Assembly: GCF_042660285.1 (NCBI RefSeq)
Contig: NZ_JBHSTP010000002.1
Location: forward strand, 682,001 to 746,000
Length of the DNA: 64,000 nt
Source of the DNA: Luethyella okanaganae
GTDB lineage: Bacteria > Actinomycetota > Actinomycetes > Actinomycetales > Microbacteriaceae
Direction of reading: 5' to 3'
Shown: one piece after another, positions 26,978-35,332 of the stretch
How positions within the stretch are numbered: the stretch's first letter is position 1
Layout of the letters: each line of letters begins with the position of its first letter
Position numbers and translations under genes: made by a program
Notes under the pieces: generated by a model
The model's database searches: none
Told to the model about the DNA's origin: nothing
The model's input: the letters and a program-made list of their open reading frames with translations, nothing else

Positions 26978-27814
26978 GTGACCACTCAGTTGCCCACCAT
27001 CGCCTTTCTCGGCGCCGGCTCCATGGCCCGCGCGATCCTGACGGGGCTGCTCCAGCCCGGGATCGAGGTCGTCGGAGGCATTCGCACGACCAATCGCAGC
27101 GCCGCGAAGGCCGCCGAGCTCTCCGCGCTCGACGGGGTCACCGCCTTCGCGACCGAGGAGGACGCCGACGCGAACCGCATCGCGGTCCACGGAGCGAAGA
27201 TCGTGGTCGTCGCCGTGAAGCCGGCGATGGTGCCCGAGCTGCTCGCGGAGATCGCGGATGCCCTGGAACCCGGTGCACTCGTCGTGAGTGTCGCGGCCGG
27301 GGTGACGGTTGCGACCTTCGAGGCCCTTCTTCCCGCGACCGTGTCCGTCGTCCGTTCGATGCCGAACACGCCCGCCGTCGTCGGCAAGGCCGTCACCGGG
27401 ATCTCCGGCGGCTCGCGGTCGAGCGATGCGGATCTCGCGCTCGCCGTCGCTCTGTTCGAGACGGTCGGTGCGGTGCTCGTCGTTCCCGAGGACCAGATCG
27501 ACGCGCTCAGCACGATCTCCGGCTCCGGCCCGGCCTACGTCTTCTACCTGATCGAACAGCTCACCGCCACAGCCGTCTCGAAGGGATTCACCCCCGAGCA
27601 GGCGGCGATCATGGTCAACGGCACCTTCCTCGGCGCGAGCGAGCTGCTCGCGTCATCCGGTGAGCAGCCCGCGGAGCTGCGCCGCCGGGTGACGAGCCCC
27701 AACGGCACGACCGAACGGGCGATCCGGGAACTGGAGAGAGTCGACCTCAAGGCGCTCTTCGACACCGCGACGGACGCTGCCCTCGCGCGGGCGCGGGAGC
27801 TCGCAGCCGGTTAG
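26978..27814 (+). CDS. proC: Pyrroline-5-carboxylate reductase
   Basis: Last step of proline biosynthesis, reducing P5C with NAD(P)H. The 278-aa protein opens with the Rossmann motif IAFLGAGSMARAIL, has VRSMPNTPAVVG (about 126), and the P5C-binding segment ISGSGPAYVFYLIE followed by VTSPNGTTERAI near the C-terminus. A GTG start is used. It is a single-gene unit ending at a two-way hairpin shared with the convergent trkA gene. Confidence 0.95.
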   Translation: MTTQLPTIAFLGAGSMARAILTGLLQPGIEVVGGIRTTNRSAAKAAELSALDGVTAFATEEDADANRIAVHGAKIVVVAVKPAMVPELLAEIADALEPGALVVSVAAGVTVATFEALLPATVSVVRSMPNTPAVVGKAVTGISGGSRSSDADLALAVALFETVGAVLVVPEDQIDALSTISGSGPAYVFYLIEQLTATAVSKGFTPEQAAIMVNGTFLGASELLASSGEQPAELRRRVTSPNGTTERAIRELERVDLKALFDTATDAALARARELAAG

Positions 27815-27823
27815 CCGGCGCCT

Positions 27824-27857
27824 CGCGTCGCTGGGCGGCTGGAGGTGAAGCGACGCG
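27824..27857. terminator. Two-way hairpin between proC and trkA
   Basis: Nine-base inverted repeat CGCGTCGCT/AGCGACGCG with a 16-nt loop midway between two convergent stop codons. No T-run on either side. Confidence 0.5.
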
Positions 27858-27873
27858 CCGACGTCCTGTCACC

Positions 27874-28545
27874 TCAGCCGCCGAGCGACGCGAACCTCTC
27901 GAGATCGCCTTCTGTGCCCGAGGCGATGATGAGGTCATGATTCGAGACGATGGTGTCCGCCGTCGCATAGGTGAACGGCTTGCCGGGGCTCTTCACGCCC
28001 ACGACGGTGATGCGGTGCTTGCCGCGCACCTGCGACTCCGTGAGGGACAGCCCGCGAATCGGCTTGGGCGGGTACATCTTCACGAGTGCGAAGTCGTCGT
28101 CGAACTCGATGAAGTCGAGCATTCGCCCGCTCACGAGGTGGGCGACACGCTCGCCGGCCTCGGCCTCGGGGTAGATCACGTGATTGGCGCCGATGCGCTC
28201 AAGGATCTTGCCGTGCGAACGCGAGATCGCTTTCGCCCAGATCTGCGGGACGCCCAGGTCGACGAGGTTTGCCGTGATGAGCACGCTCGCCTCGACGGAC
28301 GACCCGACCGCGCAGACCGCGATCGAGAAGTCCTGTGCGCCGATCTGACGCAGTGCGTCGATCGAGCGGGCGTCGGCCTGCACGGCGTGGGTCACCCGTT
28401 CCGACCACTTCTGCACGAGCGCCTCGCTGTCGTCGACGACGAGCACCTCCCGGCCGAGTCGATCGAGTTTTCCGGCCGTCGCGGCCCCGAAGCGTCCGAG
28501 ACCGATCACAAGGACGGGGGCGTCGTGTTTGATGCGATCAACCAA
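27874..28545 (-). CDS. TrkA/KtrA-type potassium channel regulatory subunit
   Basis: Cytoplasmic gating subunit of a K+ uptake system, 223 aa: an N-terminal RCK/TrkA-N Rossmann domain (VLVIGLGRFGAATAGKL, with the acidic end of strand 2 in VVDDSEA) and a C-terminal TrkA-C domain (about 140-223). Starts with TTG inside the stop of the membrane subunit gene (8-bp overlap), so both are made together. Such subunits bind ATP/ADP and often c-di-AMP. Confidence 0.92.
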   Translation of the reverse strand: MVDRIKHDAPVLVIGLGRFGAATAGKLDRLGREVLVVDDSEALVQKWSERVTHAVQADARSIDALRQIGAQDFSIAVCAVGSSVEASVLITANLVDLGVPQIWAKAISRSHGKILERIGANHVIYPEAEAGERVAHLVSGRMLDFIEFDDDFALVKMYPPKPIRGLSLTESQVRGKHRITVVGVKSPGKPFTYATADTIVSNHDLIIASGTEGDLERFASLGG

Positions 28546-30022
28546 CGATGGGCCTCTCTTCCGGGCGCTTGAACAACTGCCGCCGCTGGCTCGCCGCCAG
28601 GGCCGCCGCGAGTGTCACTGTACCAATGCGGCCCATGAACATGGTTGCGGCCATGACGTACACCCCCTCCGGCGGTAGCGAGGCGGTGAGCCCTGTCGAC
28701 AGGCCACATGTGGCGAAGGCCGAGATCACGTCGAACAGCACGTAGTCGAACGGCGCCTTCGTGATCTGCAGGATGATGATGCTCGAGACGGCTACGATCG
28801 TCGCGCCCCAGAGCACGACGCTCACGGCGAGGCGCAGGATGTCGCGAGGGATCCGTCTTCCGAAGGCCTCCATCGACTCGTTTCCCCTGGCCTCGGCGAA
28901 GGCGGCGAGGAAGAGCACGGCGAGCGTGGTCACCTTGATGCCGCCGGCCGTCGAGGCGGATCCACCGCCGATGAACATGAGCATGTCGCTCACGAGCAGG
29001 CTCGACCCGTGCAGATCGTCGATGTTGATGGTCGCGAAGCCGCCTGAACGTGTCATCACCGACATGAAGAGCGCCTGGAAGACCGTGTCTGCGGCATTGT
29101 GCTGGCCGAAGGTCTTCGGATTGTCGTATTCGAGGAGGATGTAGAGCAGGGTGCCAGCCACGAGGAGCAGCGCGAACGCCAGAAGAGTGATCTTCACGTG
29201 CACCGACCAGCGTCGCGGATGCCGCCAGCCGCGGACGAGCGCGTAGATCACGGGGAAGCCGATCGCGCCAAGCACGACGCCGAGCATGAGCGCGCCGAGG
29301 AACAGGTAGTCGTTCGCCCACGGCGTGAGCGCATCGGGGTTCGGGTTGAACCCTGTGTTCGTGAAGGCCATGGCGGCGTAATAGAGGCTGTGCCAGGCAG
29401 ACTCTCCGATGGGCACGCCTACGGCGAGCATCCGCGGAAAGAGCAGCACCGCGACGATCGCCTCGATGACGAGGGCGCTGATCGCGACCGTCAGCAGCAG
29501 ATTGCCGACCTCTCCCAGGCGCACGGCCTGCCCTTCGTTCACCGGACCGACATGGATGCGCGACGGATTCGTGTCGCTCGCTGCCATGAGCTTGGCGCGC
29601 AGGCCGAGCCGCCGGGAGATGACGAGACCGAGGATCGATGCGAGGGTCAGCACCCCGACGCCGCCGATGTTCACACCGACGAAGACGAGCACATCACCGA
29701 GGTCCGACCAGTGGGTGGCCATGTCGACCGTACTCAGACCCGTGACGCAGATGACGGAGACCGCGGTGAACAGGGCGTCTGCGAGCGGTGTGATCGTGCC
29801 GTCGGCCGAGGCGATCGGAAGGGAGAAGAGCACTGTGAAGAGCAGCACGAGCGCCGCGAAGACGAGGATCGCGAAACGCGCCGGCGAGCGGCCCGCGAAG
29901 GCGTCGAGGCCGTCGCGGAATCGCGCCGGCCATGAGCGCGCATCGCTCAGGGGTCGTCGCGCGGCGACAGCACTGCGCATCGATTTTCCTTCGCTGAAAC
30001 GGCGTCTGGCCTGAATGGTCAT
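28538..30022 (-). CDS. TrkH/KtrB-family potassium transporter
   Basis: Membrane pore of the K+ uptake system, 494 aa. The four selectivity-filter repeats of the family can all be read: CVTGLSTVD, AFTNTGFNP, TRSGGFATI and FATCGLSTG. A cytoplasmic N-terminus of about 45 residues precedes the first segment. It is divergent from an ArsR-type regulator with about 35 bp between the starts, a gap containing the palindrome CCCCGCGGGG (30028-30037). Confidence 0.93.
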   Translation of the reverse strand: MTIQARRRFSEGKSMRSAVAARRPLSDARSWPARFRDGLDAFAGRSPARFAILVFAALVLLFTVLFSLPIASADGTITPLADALFTAVSVICVTGLSTVDMATHWSDLGDVLVFVGVNIGGVGVLTLASILGLVISRRLGLRAKLMAASDTNPSRIHVGPVNEGQAVRLGEVGNLLLTVAISALVIEAIVAVLLFPRMLAVGVPIGESAWHSLYYAAMAFTNTGFNPNPDALTPWANDYLFLGALMLGVVLGAIGFPVIYALVRGWRHPRRWSVHVKITLLAFALLLVAGTLLYILLEYDNPKTFGQHNAADTVFQALFMSVMTRSGGFATINIDDLHGSSLLVSDMLMFIGGGSASTAGGIKVTTLAVLFLAAFAEARGNESMEAFGRRIPRDILRLAVSVVLWGATIVAVSSIIILQITKAPFDYVLFDVISAFATCGLSTGLTASLPPEGVYVMAATMFMGRIGTVTLAAALAASQRRQLFKRPEERPIVG

Positions 30023-30057
30023 GGTACTCCCCGCGGGGAATGACTACCCTTGAGGCC

Positions 30058-30498
30058 ATGGCGGACATCTTTGACGTGGTGGCGGATTCGACCCGACGGG
30101 ACATTCTGGGCATTCTGCTCGAGAAATACAACACCGACGGCGACTACGAGGGAGAGATCAGCGTCTCCGAAATCGTGGCACAGCTGGGCCTCAGCCAGCC
30201 GACAGTCTCCAAGCACCTCAAGGTGCTGCGCGAGGCAGGCCTCGTCGGGGTGCGTGAGGAGGGGCAACACCGTTACTACCATCTCGACTACGGGCCGCTC
30301 GAAGAGATCGAAGACTGGCTCATCCCGTTCTTGAGCGTCGATTTCGACACGGTGATCGGTGCGGCCGACGAGGGGGCAGTGCTCAAAGACGAGCAGCGGG
30401 CTTTCGCCGCAGCTCTCGGCAAGGCATTCGCCGACACCTCGTTCCAGGTGACGAGTGTCGTGAAGGACGCCACGAAGAAGAAGCGTCGCTACGCGTAG
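30058..30498 (+). CDS. ArsR-family HTH regulator
   Basis: Winged-helix repressor of 146 aa. The start at MADIFDVVADSTRRDILGIL matches the family; the HTH is SEIVAQLGLSQPTVSKHLKV (about 43-62) and the wing is VGVREEGQHRYYHLDY. No cysteine cluster for metal sensing is present, so it may not be a metal sensor. The C-terminus is rich in lysine (DATKKKRRYA). An in-frame ATG six codons upstream (30040) is an alternative. It may control the divergent potassium transporter; this is inference from position alone. Confidence 0.82.
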   Translation: MADIFDVVADSTRRDILGILLEKYNTDGDYEGEISVSEIVAQLGLSQPTVSKHLKVLREAGLVGVREEGQHRYYHLDYGPLEEIEDWLIPFLSVDFDTVIGAADEGAVLKDEQRAFAAALGKAFADTSFQVTSVVKDATKKKRRYA

Positions 30499-30721
30499 TC
30501 GTCGAGCGAGCTGATGGCCATCGAGTGCTGGCTGTGGTCTCGGTTGGGCGCTTTCTCCATCGGCTGGGCGCGGCGAAGCCTCCTCTCCGAGCCGCCGACG
30601 TCCGAGATGGTCTAGACGCCGGGCATCCTTCGGCTTTAGAGTTTTCTCACATACTCCAGTCACATCAGTCACGGGAGTTACAGAACTCGGCATCGAGTTC
30701 GCCGACAGGGGGTTGGAAGTC

Positions 30722-30916
30722 ATGGCACGCGATCTTTCCGATGTGCGCTTCCTCACCGTCGCCGAGGTGGCCGACATGATGCGCGTCTCCAGAATGACGG
30801 TCTATCGTCTCGTCCACTCGGGAGAGCTGCCGGCGATCCGCTTCGGGCGCTCGTTCCGGGTGCCAGAATCCGCGGTCGTGCAGGTGTTGCGGCACCACGT
30901 GGCCGATAGCGCTTGA
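30722..30916 (+). CDS. bldC: BldC-like MerR-type HTH protein
   Basis: A 64-aa DNA-binding protein close to BldC of Streptomyces: FLTVAEVADMMRVSRMTVYR is the MerR-type HTH and LPAIRFGRSFRVPESAV is the wing. The ATG at 30722 follows a GGAAG ribosome site; the upstream 224 bp carry no gene. In Actinobacteria this protein is a small global regulator that binds direct repeats; it lacks an effector domain. Confidence 0.88.
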   Translation: MARDLSDVRFLTVAEVADMMRVSRMTVYRLVHSGELPAIRFGRSFRVPESAVVQVLRHHVADSA

Positions 30917-31008
30917 GAATCCGGTGAACGGATGCCGCGACATCCGGTAGACTGGGCACTTCGTGTCGGCCGCACTCTCGTGGTCAGTCCAATTCTTGTG
31001 AGGTTTGT

Positions 31009-31107
31009 GTGGGTTCCGTAATTAAGAAGCGCCGCAAGCGCATGGCGAAGAAGAAGCACCGCAAGCTGCTTCGCAAGACTCGTCACCAGCGTCGCAACAA
31101 GAAGTAG
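31009..31107 (+). CDS. bS22/AURKAIP1-COX24-type ribosomal mini-protein
   Basis: A 32-residue, very basic peptide (GSVIKKRRKRMAKKKHRKLL then RKTRHQRRNKK). This matches the actinobacterial bS22 (AURKAIP1/COX24 domain) proteins associated with the 30S subunit. It starts at a GTG with a GAGG site 6 nt upstream and ends just before a strong hairpin terminator. The neighbouring BldC gene is the usual partner. Confidence 0.9.
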   Translation: MGSVIKKRRKRMAKKKHRKLLRKTRHQRRNKK

Positions 31108-31130
31108 CGGTCGCCGACCGTTGCTGGCGC

Positions 31131-31165
31131 AAGCGCTAGACCCGTTCGGGATCTAGCGCTTTTTG
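31131..31165 (+). terminator. Strong terminator after bS22, overlapping the HAD gene 3' end
   Basis: Long stem AAGCGCTAGA-CCCG with CGGG-A-TCTAGCGCTT, one bulge and a 2-nt loop, then TTTTTG: a classical intrinsic terminator. It covers the last codons of the convergent gene at 31153 and can end transcription from both sides. Confidence 0.85.
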
Positions 31166-31893
31166 CTGCGCTCGGAGCGATCCGTGGCTGCACGCCGTGT
31201 CTCCCTGAGCGTCTCCGGTCGCGTCGTCATGACGGGCCAGGCGCGGGCGATCGCGTATCGGCGCAGTGTCGCATCCGGATTCACCACGACGGGGTTGCCG
31301 ACCAGGTTGAGCAGCGGGATGTCGTGCCGCGAGTCGGAGTACGCCCAGCAGTCGGCGAGGTCGACCCCGGATACCGCCGCGCGGGTCTCTGCCGCATCCG
31401 CCTTGTGCTGGCCGTGCAGCACGGTGCCGATGAGTCGTCCGGTGTATACGCCGTCGACCGATTCCAGCACTGTGCCGAGAGCGCCGGTCAGCCCGAGTCT
31501 GGCGACGATGACATCTGCCACCTCCTGCGCCGTAGCGGTGACGAGCCAGACCTCCCGCCCCGCGGCGACATGCTCCTGCGCCAGGGCGACGGTCTCGGGC
31601 CACAGGTGGGGCACGAGCCTCTCGTCGAAGACGTCGTTGGCGAGCTGGATCACTTCCGAGCGATGACGCCCGACGGCGAGTTCGAGTGCGCGTTCGCGGA
31701 TCGTGTCGAGGTGCCTCCGGTTCTCGCCGACGGCGACGAAGCGCGCCTGCTTCCACCCGAAAGCGAAGACGTCGCGCGCGGTGATGAGTCGGCGTCGCCA
31801 GGCGCCGACTCCGACATGGTAGAGACTGGCGCCCTGCATGAGCGTGTTGTCGACATCGAAGAACGCTATTGCGGGCTGAGGGAGCTCGGGCAT
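31153..31893 (-). CDS. HAD-IB family phosphatase (SerB-like)
   Basis: Haloacid-dehalogenase hydrolase of 246 aa. Motif I is FFDVDNTLM (nucleophile Asp about 13), motif II is VTATAQEV, and motif IV is AYSDSRHDIPLL (about 187). The cap region resembles the HAD-IB subgroup that includes phosphoserine phosphatase and the SixA-linked family. The substrate is not known. The 3' end lies within the bS22 terminator, and its start is divergent from a glutaredoxin gene by 152 bp. Confidence 0.88.
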   Translation of the reverse strand: MPELPQPAIAFFDVDNTLMQGASLYHVGVGAWRRRLITARDVFAFGWKQARFVAVGENRRHLDTIRERALELAVGRHRSEVIQLANDVFDERLVPHLWPETVALAQEHVAAGREVWLVTATAQEVADVIVARLGLTGALGTVLESVDGVYTGRLIGTVLHGQHKADAAETRAAVSGVDLADCWAYSDSRHDIPLLNLVGNPVVVNPDATLRRYAIARAWPVMTTRPETLRETRRAATDRSERSKKR

Positions 31894-32045
31894 GACTAAG
31901 GCAGTCTAGACCGCATCGAGCGTCTCCTCGCGCCGACGATGCGGCGGTCGTTGGCCGTATCGCACCCTTCAGAGAGGGCACCAACCGCAGCTTCGCCGCG
32001 GAATGTCACCGCGCCCGCGAACCCGACTCCATCTAGGGTTGAATC

Positions 32046-32315
32046 GTGTCCAGCACGATTCTGACTCTCATCGGCAAACCCGGCTGCCATCTCTGCGACG
32101 ACGCTCGCTCGGTCGTCGGTGCGGTCGTCGCCGAACTGGCGGCGAATCCTGATGCCCCGTCGATCTCCCTCGAGGAGAAGTCGATCCTCGACGATCGTGC
32201 GTTGCACGAGCGCTTCGTCGAGGAGATCCCCGTGCTGCTGATCGACGGCAGAGTCCACAACTATTGGCGCATCGACCCTGTGCGCCTGCGATCCGCTCTT
32301 CTGGAGGCTCGATGA
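32046..32315 (+). CDS. Glutaredoxin-family protein
   Basis: Small thioredoxin-fold protein of 89 aa with a CHLC redox motif (residues 14-17) and a cis-proline region EEIPVLLIDG. Of the DUF836/glutaredoxin-like type. GTG start. Its stop overlaps the ATG of the next gene by 4 bp. Confidence 0.88.
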   Translation: MSSTILTLIGKPGCHLCDDARSVVGAVVAELAANPDAPSISLEEKSILDDRALHERFVEEIPVLLIDGRVHNYWRIDPVRLRSALLEAR

Positions 32316-32620
32316 CCATCCGTCACGTCGTCACGTGGAAGCTCGCCGAGAGCGACCCGAGTGAGAGAGCCGCGCAGGCCGAGCGCATCGTCGCGGCCCT
32401 CGAGGCGCTACCGGCGCAGATCAGCGACATCCGTTCCCTGCAAGTCGGGGTCAACTCGATCGGACCGGAACGGAACTGGGACGTCGTGTTGATCGCCGAC
32501 TACGACGACGCGGCTGCGCTCGAACGCTACCAGGTGCATCCTGCGCACCTTCCGGTCGTCGGCCTCATCAAGCCGCTCACGGCGGAGCGCAGCTGCGTCG
32601 ACTTCGAACTGGTGCTCTAG
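32312..32620 (+). CDS. Dabb family (stress-responsive alpha/beta barrel) protein
   Basis: A 102-aa dimeric ferredoxin-like barrel protein, recognised by MTIRHVVTWKLAE at the start and WDVVLIADYDDAAALERYQ then VHPAHLPVVGLI near the end. It is coupled to the glutaredoxin gene (ATGA). Biochemical function is unknown for the family. Its stop overlaps the convergent gene at 32617 by 4 bp. Confidence 0.85.
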   Translation: MTIRHVVTWKLAESDPSERAAQAERIVAALEALPAQISDIRSLQVGVNSIGPERNWDVVLIADYDDAAALERYQVHPAHLPVVGLIKPLTAERSCVDFELVL

Positions 32621-32799
32621 CTCTGCAACTCGACGACCTCGGCGTCGGCCGCGTTACGACGGACCGAGTCGATGCCGTTGAGCGCACTCGCCTTGGCGTT
32701 GTATCCCTGCGAGCTCGCGATGACCTCGCCGTTTCCGGCCTTGAGGTTGAAGCGCCAGTCGCCGCCCTTGTCCTGGAACAGCTCGAATTTGCCTGCCAT
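32617..32799 (-). CDS. DUF1508 (YegP-like) protein
   Basis: A 60-aa protein with one DUF1508 repeat: AGKFELFQDKGGDWRFNLKA then GNGEVIASSQGYNAKASALN, the pattern of YegP. The start at 32799 matches the family's length; the open frame further upstream is unsupported. Found convergent with the Dabb gene. Function unknown. Confidence 0.85.
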   Translation of the reverse strand: MAGKFELFQDKGGDWRFNLKAGNGEVIASSQGYNAKASALNGIDSVRRNAADAEVVELQS

Positions 32800-32956
32800 G
32801 ATGCCCGCTTTCTGCATGGTTGCGTGGTCGGCCACGTCGACCGCCAGCATCAGGATATGTACGGGGTTGCTGTCGCGCCAGAGGCAGAACGGATCCTGAG
32901 AGAACACGAAGCGACCGACGGGTGAACCTTCGGCCGCTTCGTCTATCGAGGTGCGA

Positions 32957-33346
32957 CTAGTGCGAAAGAGCCTTGGCCTTGAGCATCTCGAACTCCCTCT
33001 GCGTGATGGTCCCGGCGTCGAGAAGGGCCTTGGCCTTGCCGATCTCCTCGGTTGGGGTAGAGCCGGCGACGCTCTTGATGTAGTCGTCGCTCGCCTGCTG
33101 TGCGGCCCTGATGTCCCTGGCCTGGCGCTCGGCCATCCCACGTCCACGGGCGATCAGGTAGACCAGGGCGGTGAGGAACGGCACGAAGATGAGGAAGACG
33201 ATCCAGAGCGCCTTCCACCAGCCGTTGAGCTTGTGGTCGCGGAACAGGTCGCCCACGATCGCGAAGATCGCGAACAGATAGGCGATGAAGGCGAAGCTCC
33301 AGAAGATCACCCAGAGGACGTTCCAAAAATTTTCCCAGATACTCAC
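32957..33346 (-). CDS. Membrane protein with PLDc_N-like region and SHOCT motif
   Basis: A 129-aa protein with two hydrophobic segments (WVIFWSFAFIAYLFAIFAIV and WIVFLIFVPFLTALVYLIA), similar to the PLD nuclease N-terminal domain, followed by a charged linker and a C-terminal SHOCT motif (EEIGKAKALLDAGTITQREF). Such proteins are common in Actinobacteria; function unknown. Confidence 0.85.
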   Translation of the reverse strand: MSIWENFWNVLWVIFWSFAFIAYLFAIFAIVGDLFRDHKLNGWWKALWIVFLIFVPFLTALVYLIARGRGMAERQARDIRAAQQASDDYIKSVAGSTPTEEIGKAKALLDAGTITQREFEMLKAKALSH

Positions 33347-33687
33347 GAGCAGTCCTTCCGATCGTTGTGCTCAGATCGGCCCCAGCCCCATGCTGAATGG
33401 CCCCCTGTGAACAAGCTATCGCCTCGTCGGAGTCGGGGTCTACACTCGCCCGCTACGCCCGATGGCAAGCGAGCGCTAGCCCGCCTTGCCTCCGCGAGCT
33501 GACACCGACGGCTCTCTGCACCGGCGTTGGAGGACGGTTCGCGTCATCTCGCACCGGAGAGGAGGCTTGGATGCCAGGGGGCGGGCGGCGGGAGGCGGGG
33601 CCGTGGATAGCCTTCGCGCGATGATCCGGCCGTGCGCGATGACTCCCGCGTGAATCCACGAGAACCGCTCCAACCGGGGCTGCAGGG
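33347..33687. other. Non-coding stretch, no gene seen
   Basis: No frame here has convincing start, composition or similarity. It separates the SHOCT protein gene from the 3' end of the formylglycine-generating enzyme gene. No clear terminator was found. Confidence 0.4.
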
Positions 33688-34818
33688 CTAGAGGTCCCGA
33701 GCGCAGCGGAAGCCGATGTGAGTGGTGGCGGTGTCCTCGGCCTGGGGCGAGCGCGCAGCTGGACGATAGCGCAGGCAGTACTCCGGAGCGCACAGATGGG
33801 AACCGCCCTTGAGCACGCGACGCGGAATCGGCGAGCCCGGTTCGGCGCTCGCAGCCGCTCGCTCCGCATCCGCCCGTTTCGCGTCCGCCCGTTTCGCATC
33901 CGGGGGCCGCGCGGGGTTCGCCTCATCCGAGGCCCGCGGCAGGGCACCCGGTTGTGCCGCGTCCGCGTCGGGGCCGAGCGTCCGAGCCGCGGTACTCCGG
34001 CCGGAGCCGTCTGGCCCGCAGGCGCATGCCTCACCGCAACCCGCAGTGGCACCGGCGAGCGGGATGAGTGGATCCGGGCGTCCGGACGGCTCGGGCGCGG
34101 TGGCGATCGCGACAGGAACCTCGTGGCGCGGCGTGTAGTAGTCGCTCGTCCATTCCCACACATTTCCGATGCAGTCGTAGAGCCCGTAGCCGTTCGGTTG
34201 GAAGGTCTTCACCGGTGAGGTGCCGACCCAGCCGTCTGCGCCGGTGTTCAGGTACGGAAACCGCCCTTGCCAGGTGTTCGCCATGATCCGATCGTCGACG
34301 CGGACCTCGTCGCCCCACGCGTAGCTGGCGCCGTCGAGGCCTCCGCGCGCGGCGAACTCCCACTCGGCCTCGGTGGGCAGCCTCCTTCCGGCCCAGGCTG
34401 CGTAGGCCGAGGCGTCCTCGAACGAAATCTGCACGACGGGATGCCTCTCTCGCCCCTCGATCGTTGAGTCCTGGCCGAACGGTCGACGCCAGCAAGCCCC
34501 GGGGCCCCAGGCCCACCAGGCGCGCCAGTCGGAGAGATCGACGGGGCCGGACGTGCCCGTGAAGACGAGTCCGCCGGGGGAGTGGCCGCTGGTGTCGGCT
34601 CCGGGAAAGTCGGCTGGGTCGAGCGGACGCTCCGCGACGGTCACGTAACCGGTTGCCGCGACGAAGGCCGCGAACTGCTCGTTCGTGACCGGATGCTCGT
34701 CGAGGAGAAACGCCGCGACATCGCGGACGTGCGCGGGCGACTCCTCGGGATAGAACGCGTCGGAGCCCATGCGGAAGCTTCCGCCGTCGATGCGGAGCAT
34801 GGCGGTCATATCGGTCAC
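33688..34818 (-). CDS. Formylglycine-generating enzyme with an unusual insertion
   Basis: Copper-dependent oxidase of the FGE/SUMF1 family that turns the Cys of a sulfatase CxPxR motif into formylglycine. The family core is complete: IDGGSFRMGSDAFYPEES at the start, EHPVTNEQFAAFV, RLPTEAEWEFAARGG, NVWEWTSDYYTPRH and the active-site loop KGGSHLCAPEYCLRYRPAAR with the Cu-binding Cys pair (about 343 and 348). Between about residues 232 and 328 there is a ~95-residue extra segment holding GCGEACACG and the repeat DAKRADAKRADAERA. No sulfatase lies in the window. The GTG at 34818 or the ATG three codons later may be the start. It is divergent from a metal-binding gene across a copper-type operator. 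Confidence 0.88.
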   Translation of the reverse strand: MTDMTAMLRIDGGSFRMGSDAFYPEESPAHVRDVAAFLLDEHPVTNEQFAAFVAATGYVTVAERPLDPADFPGADTSGHSPGGLVFTGTSGPVDLSDWRAWWAWGPGACWRRPFGQDSTIEGRERHPVVQISFEDASAYAAWAGRRLPTEAEWEFAARGGLDGASYAWGDEVRVDDRIMANTWQGRFPYLNTGADGWVGTSPVKTFQPNGYGLYDCIGNVWEWTSDYYTPRHEVPVAIATAPEPSGRPDPLIPLAGATAGCGEACACGPDGSGRSTAARTLGPDADAAQPGALPRASDEANPARPPDAKRADAKRADAERAAASAEPGSPIPRRVLKGGSHLCAPEYCLRYRPAARSPQAEDTATTHIGFRCARDL

Positions 34819-34899
34819 CCTTCGAGCCTACGTGCGGTCGCTCCTGTCGTTCGCGGGAGATGCTCTCCTCGCCGCCCCGAGACTCAGAAGACCGGCGGC

Positions 34900-34930
34900 T
34901 TGCTATCCATATACCCCCTAGGGGTATACT
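34900..34930 (+). promoter_or_regulatory. Copper-type (CsoR-like) operator and promoter
   Basis: TATACCCC (34910-34917) and GGGGTATA (34921-34928) form perfect 8-bp arms around CTA, the pattern of actinobacterial CsoR copper-sensor operators. It lies in the 19-bp spacer between -35 TTGCTA (34900-34905) and -10 TATACT (34925-34930), so a bound repressor would block the plus-strand promoter. The -10 ends 6 nt before the ATG at 34937, so that mRNA is probably leaderless. No csoR gene is in the window. Confidence 0.72.
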
Positions 34931-34936
34931 CGATCC

Positions 34937-35302
34937 ATGACAGACACCACCGCATTCACCGACCTCGGCCTCACGGATGTCTCGGCGAACGACTCCGGAT
35001 GCTCGTGCTGCGCCGTTTCCGAGCGGAGTTCCGAAGTCGCCGGCGCCGCCGCTTCCGGTGACGATGCCGCGCCGGGCGACCGGAATCCAGAGCAGCTGAG
35101 CATCTGGAAGGTCGACGGCATGACGTGTGGGCACTGTATCTCGAGCGTGACGGAGCAGCTCTCGGCGATCGACGGCGTCACCGGAGTGGATGTCGCACTC
35201 ATGGCCGGCGGCGTCTCGACGGTCACGGTGCGCAGTGCACGGGTGCTCGACGAACCATCCGTCGCCGCAGCGGTCGACGAGGCCGGCTATCGCCTGGTGT
35301 GA
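34937..35302 (+). CDS. Heavy-metal-associated (HMA) domain protein
   Basis: A 121-aa protein whose C-terminal ~70 residues are an HMA domain with the copper-binding loop GMTCGHCISSV (CxxC near residues 64-67). The N-terminal extension is unusual: it has a second cysteine cluster (SGCSCC, about 19-24) and then an Ala/Gly/Asp-rich linker. It is likely a copper chaperone induced from the overlapping CsoR-type operator. Its divergent partner is the copper-dependent formylglycine-generating enzyme, so it may supply that enzyme with copper; this last point is inference. Confidence 0.8.
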   Translation: MTDTTAFTDLGLTDVSANDSGCSCCAVSERSSEVAGAAASGDDAAPGDRNPEQLSIWKVDGMTCGHCISSVTEQLSAIDGVTGVDVALMAGGVSTVTVRSARVLDEPSVAAAVDEAGYRLV

Positions 35303-35332
35303 CTCATCCGTGCTGCGGCCCCGATGCCTCGG

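Noticed and set aside
29099..29935. 278-codon plus-strand frame opposite the TrkH gene
   Set aside because: Its partner strand encodes all four K+ selectivity filters; this one is highly charged and without a domain.
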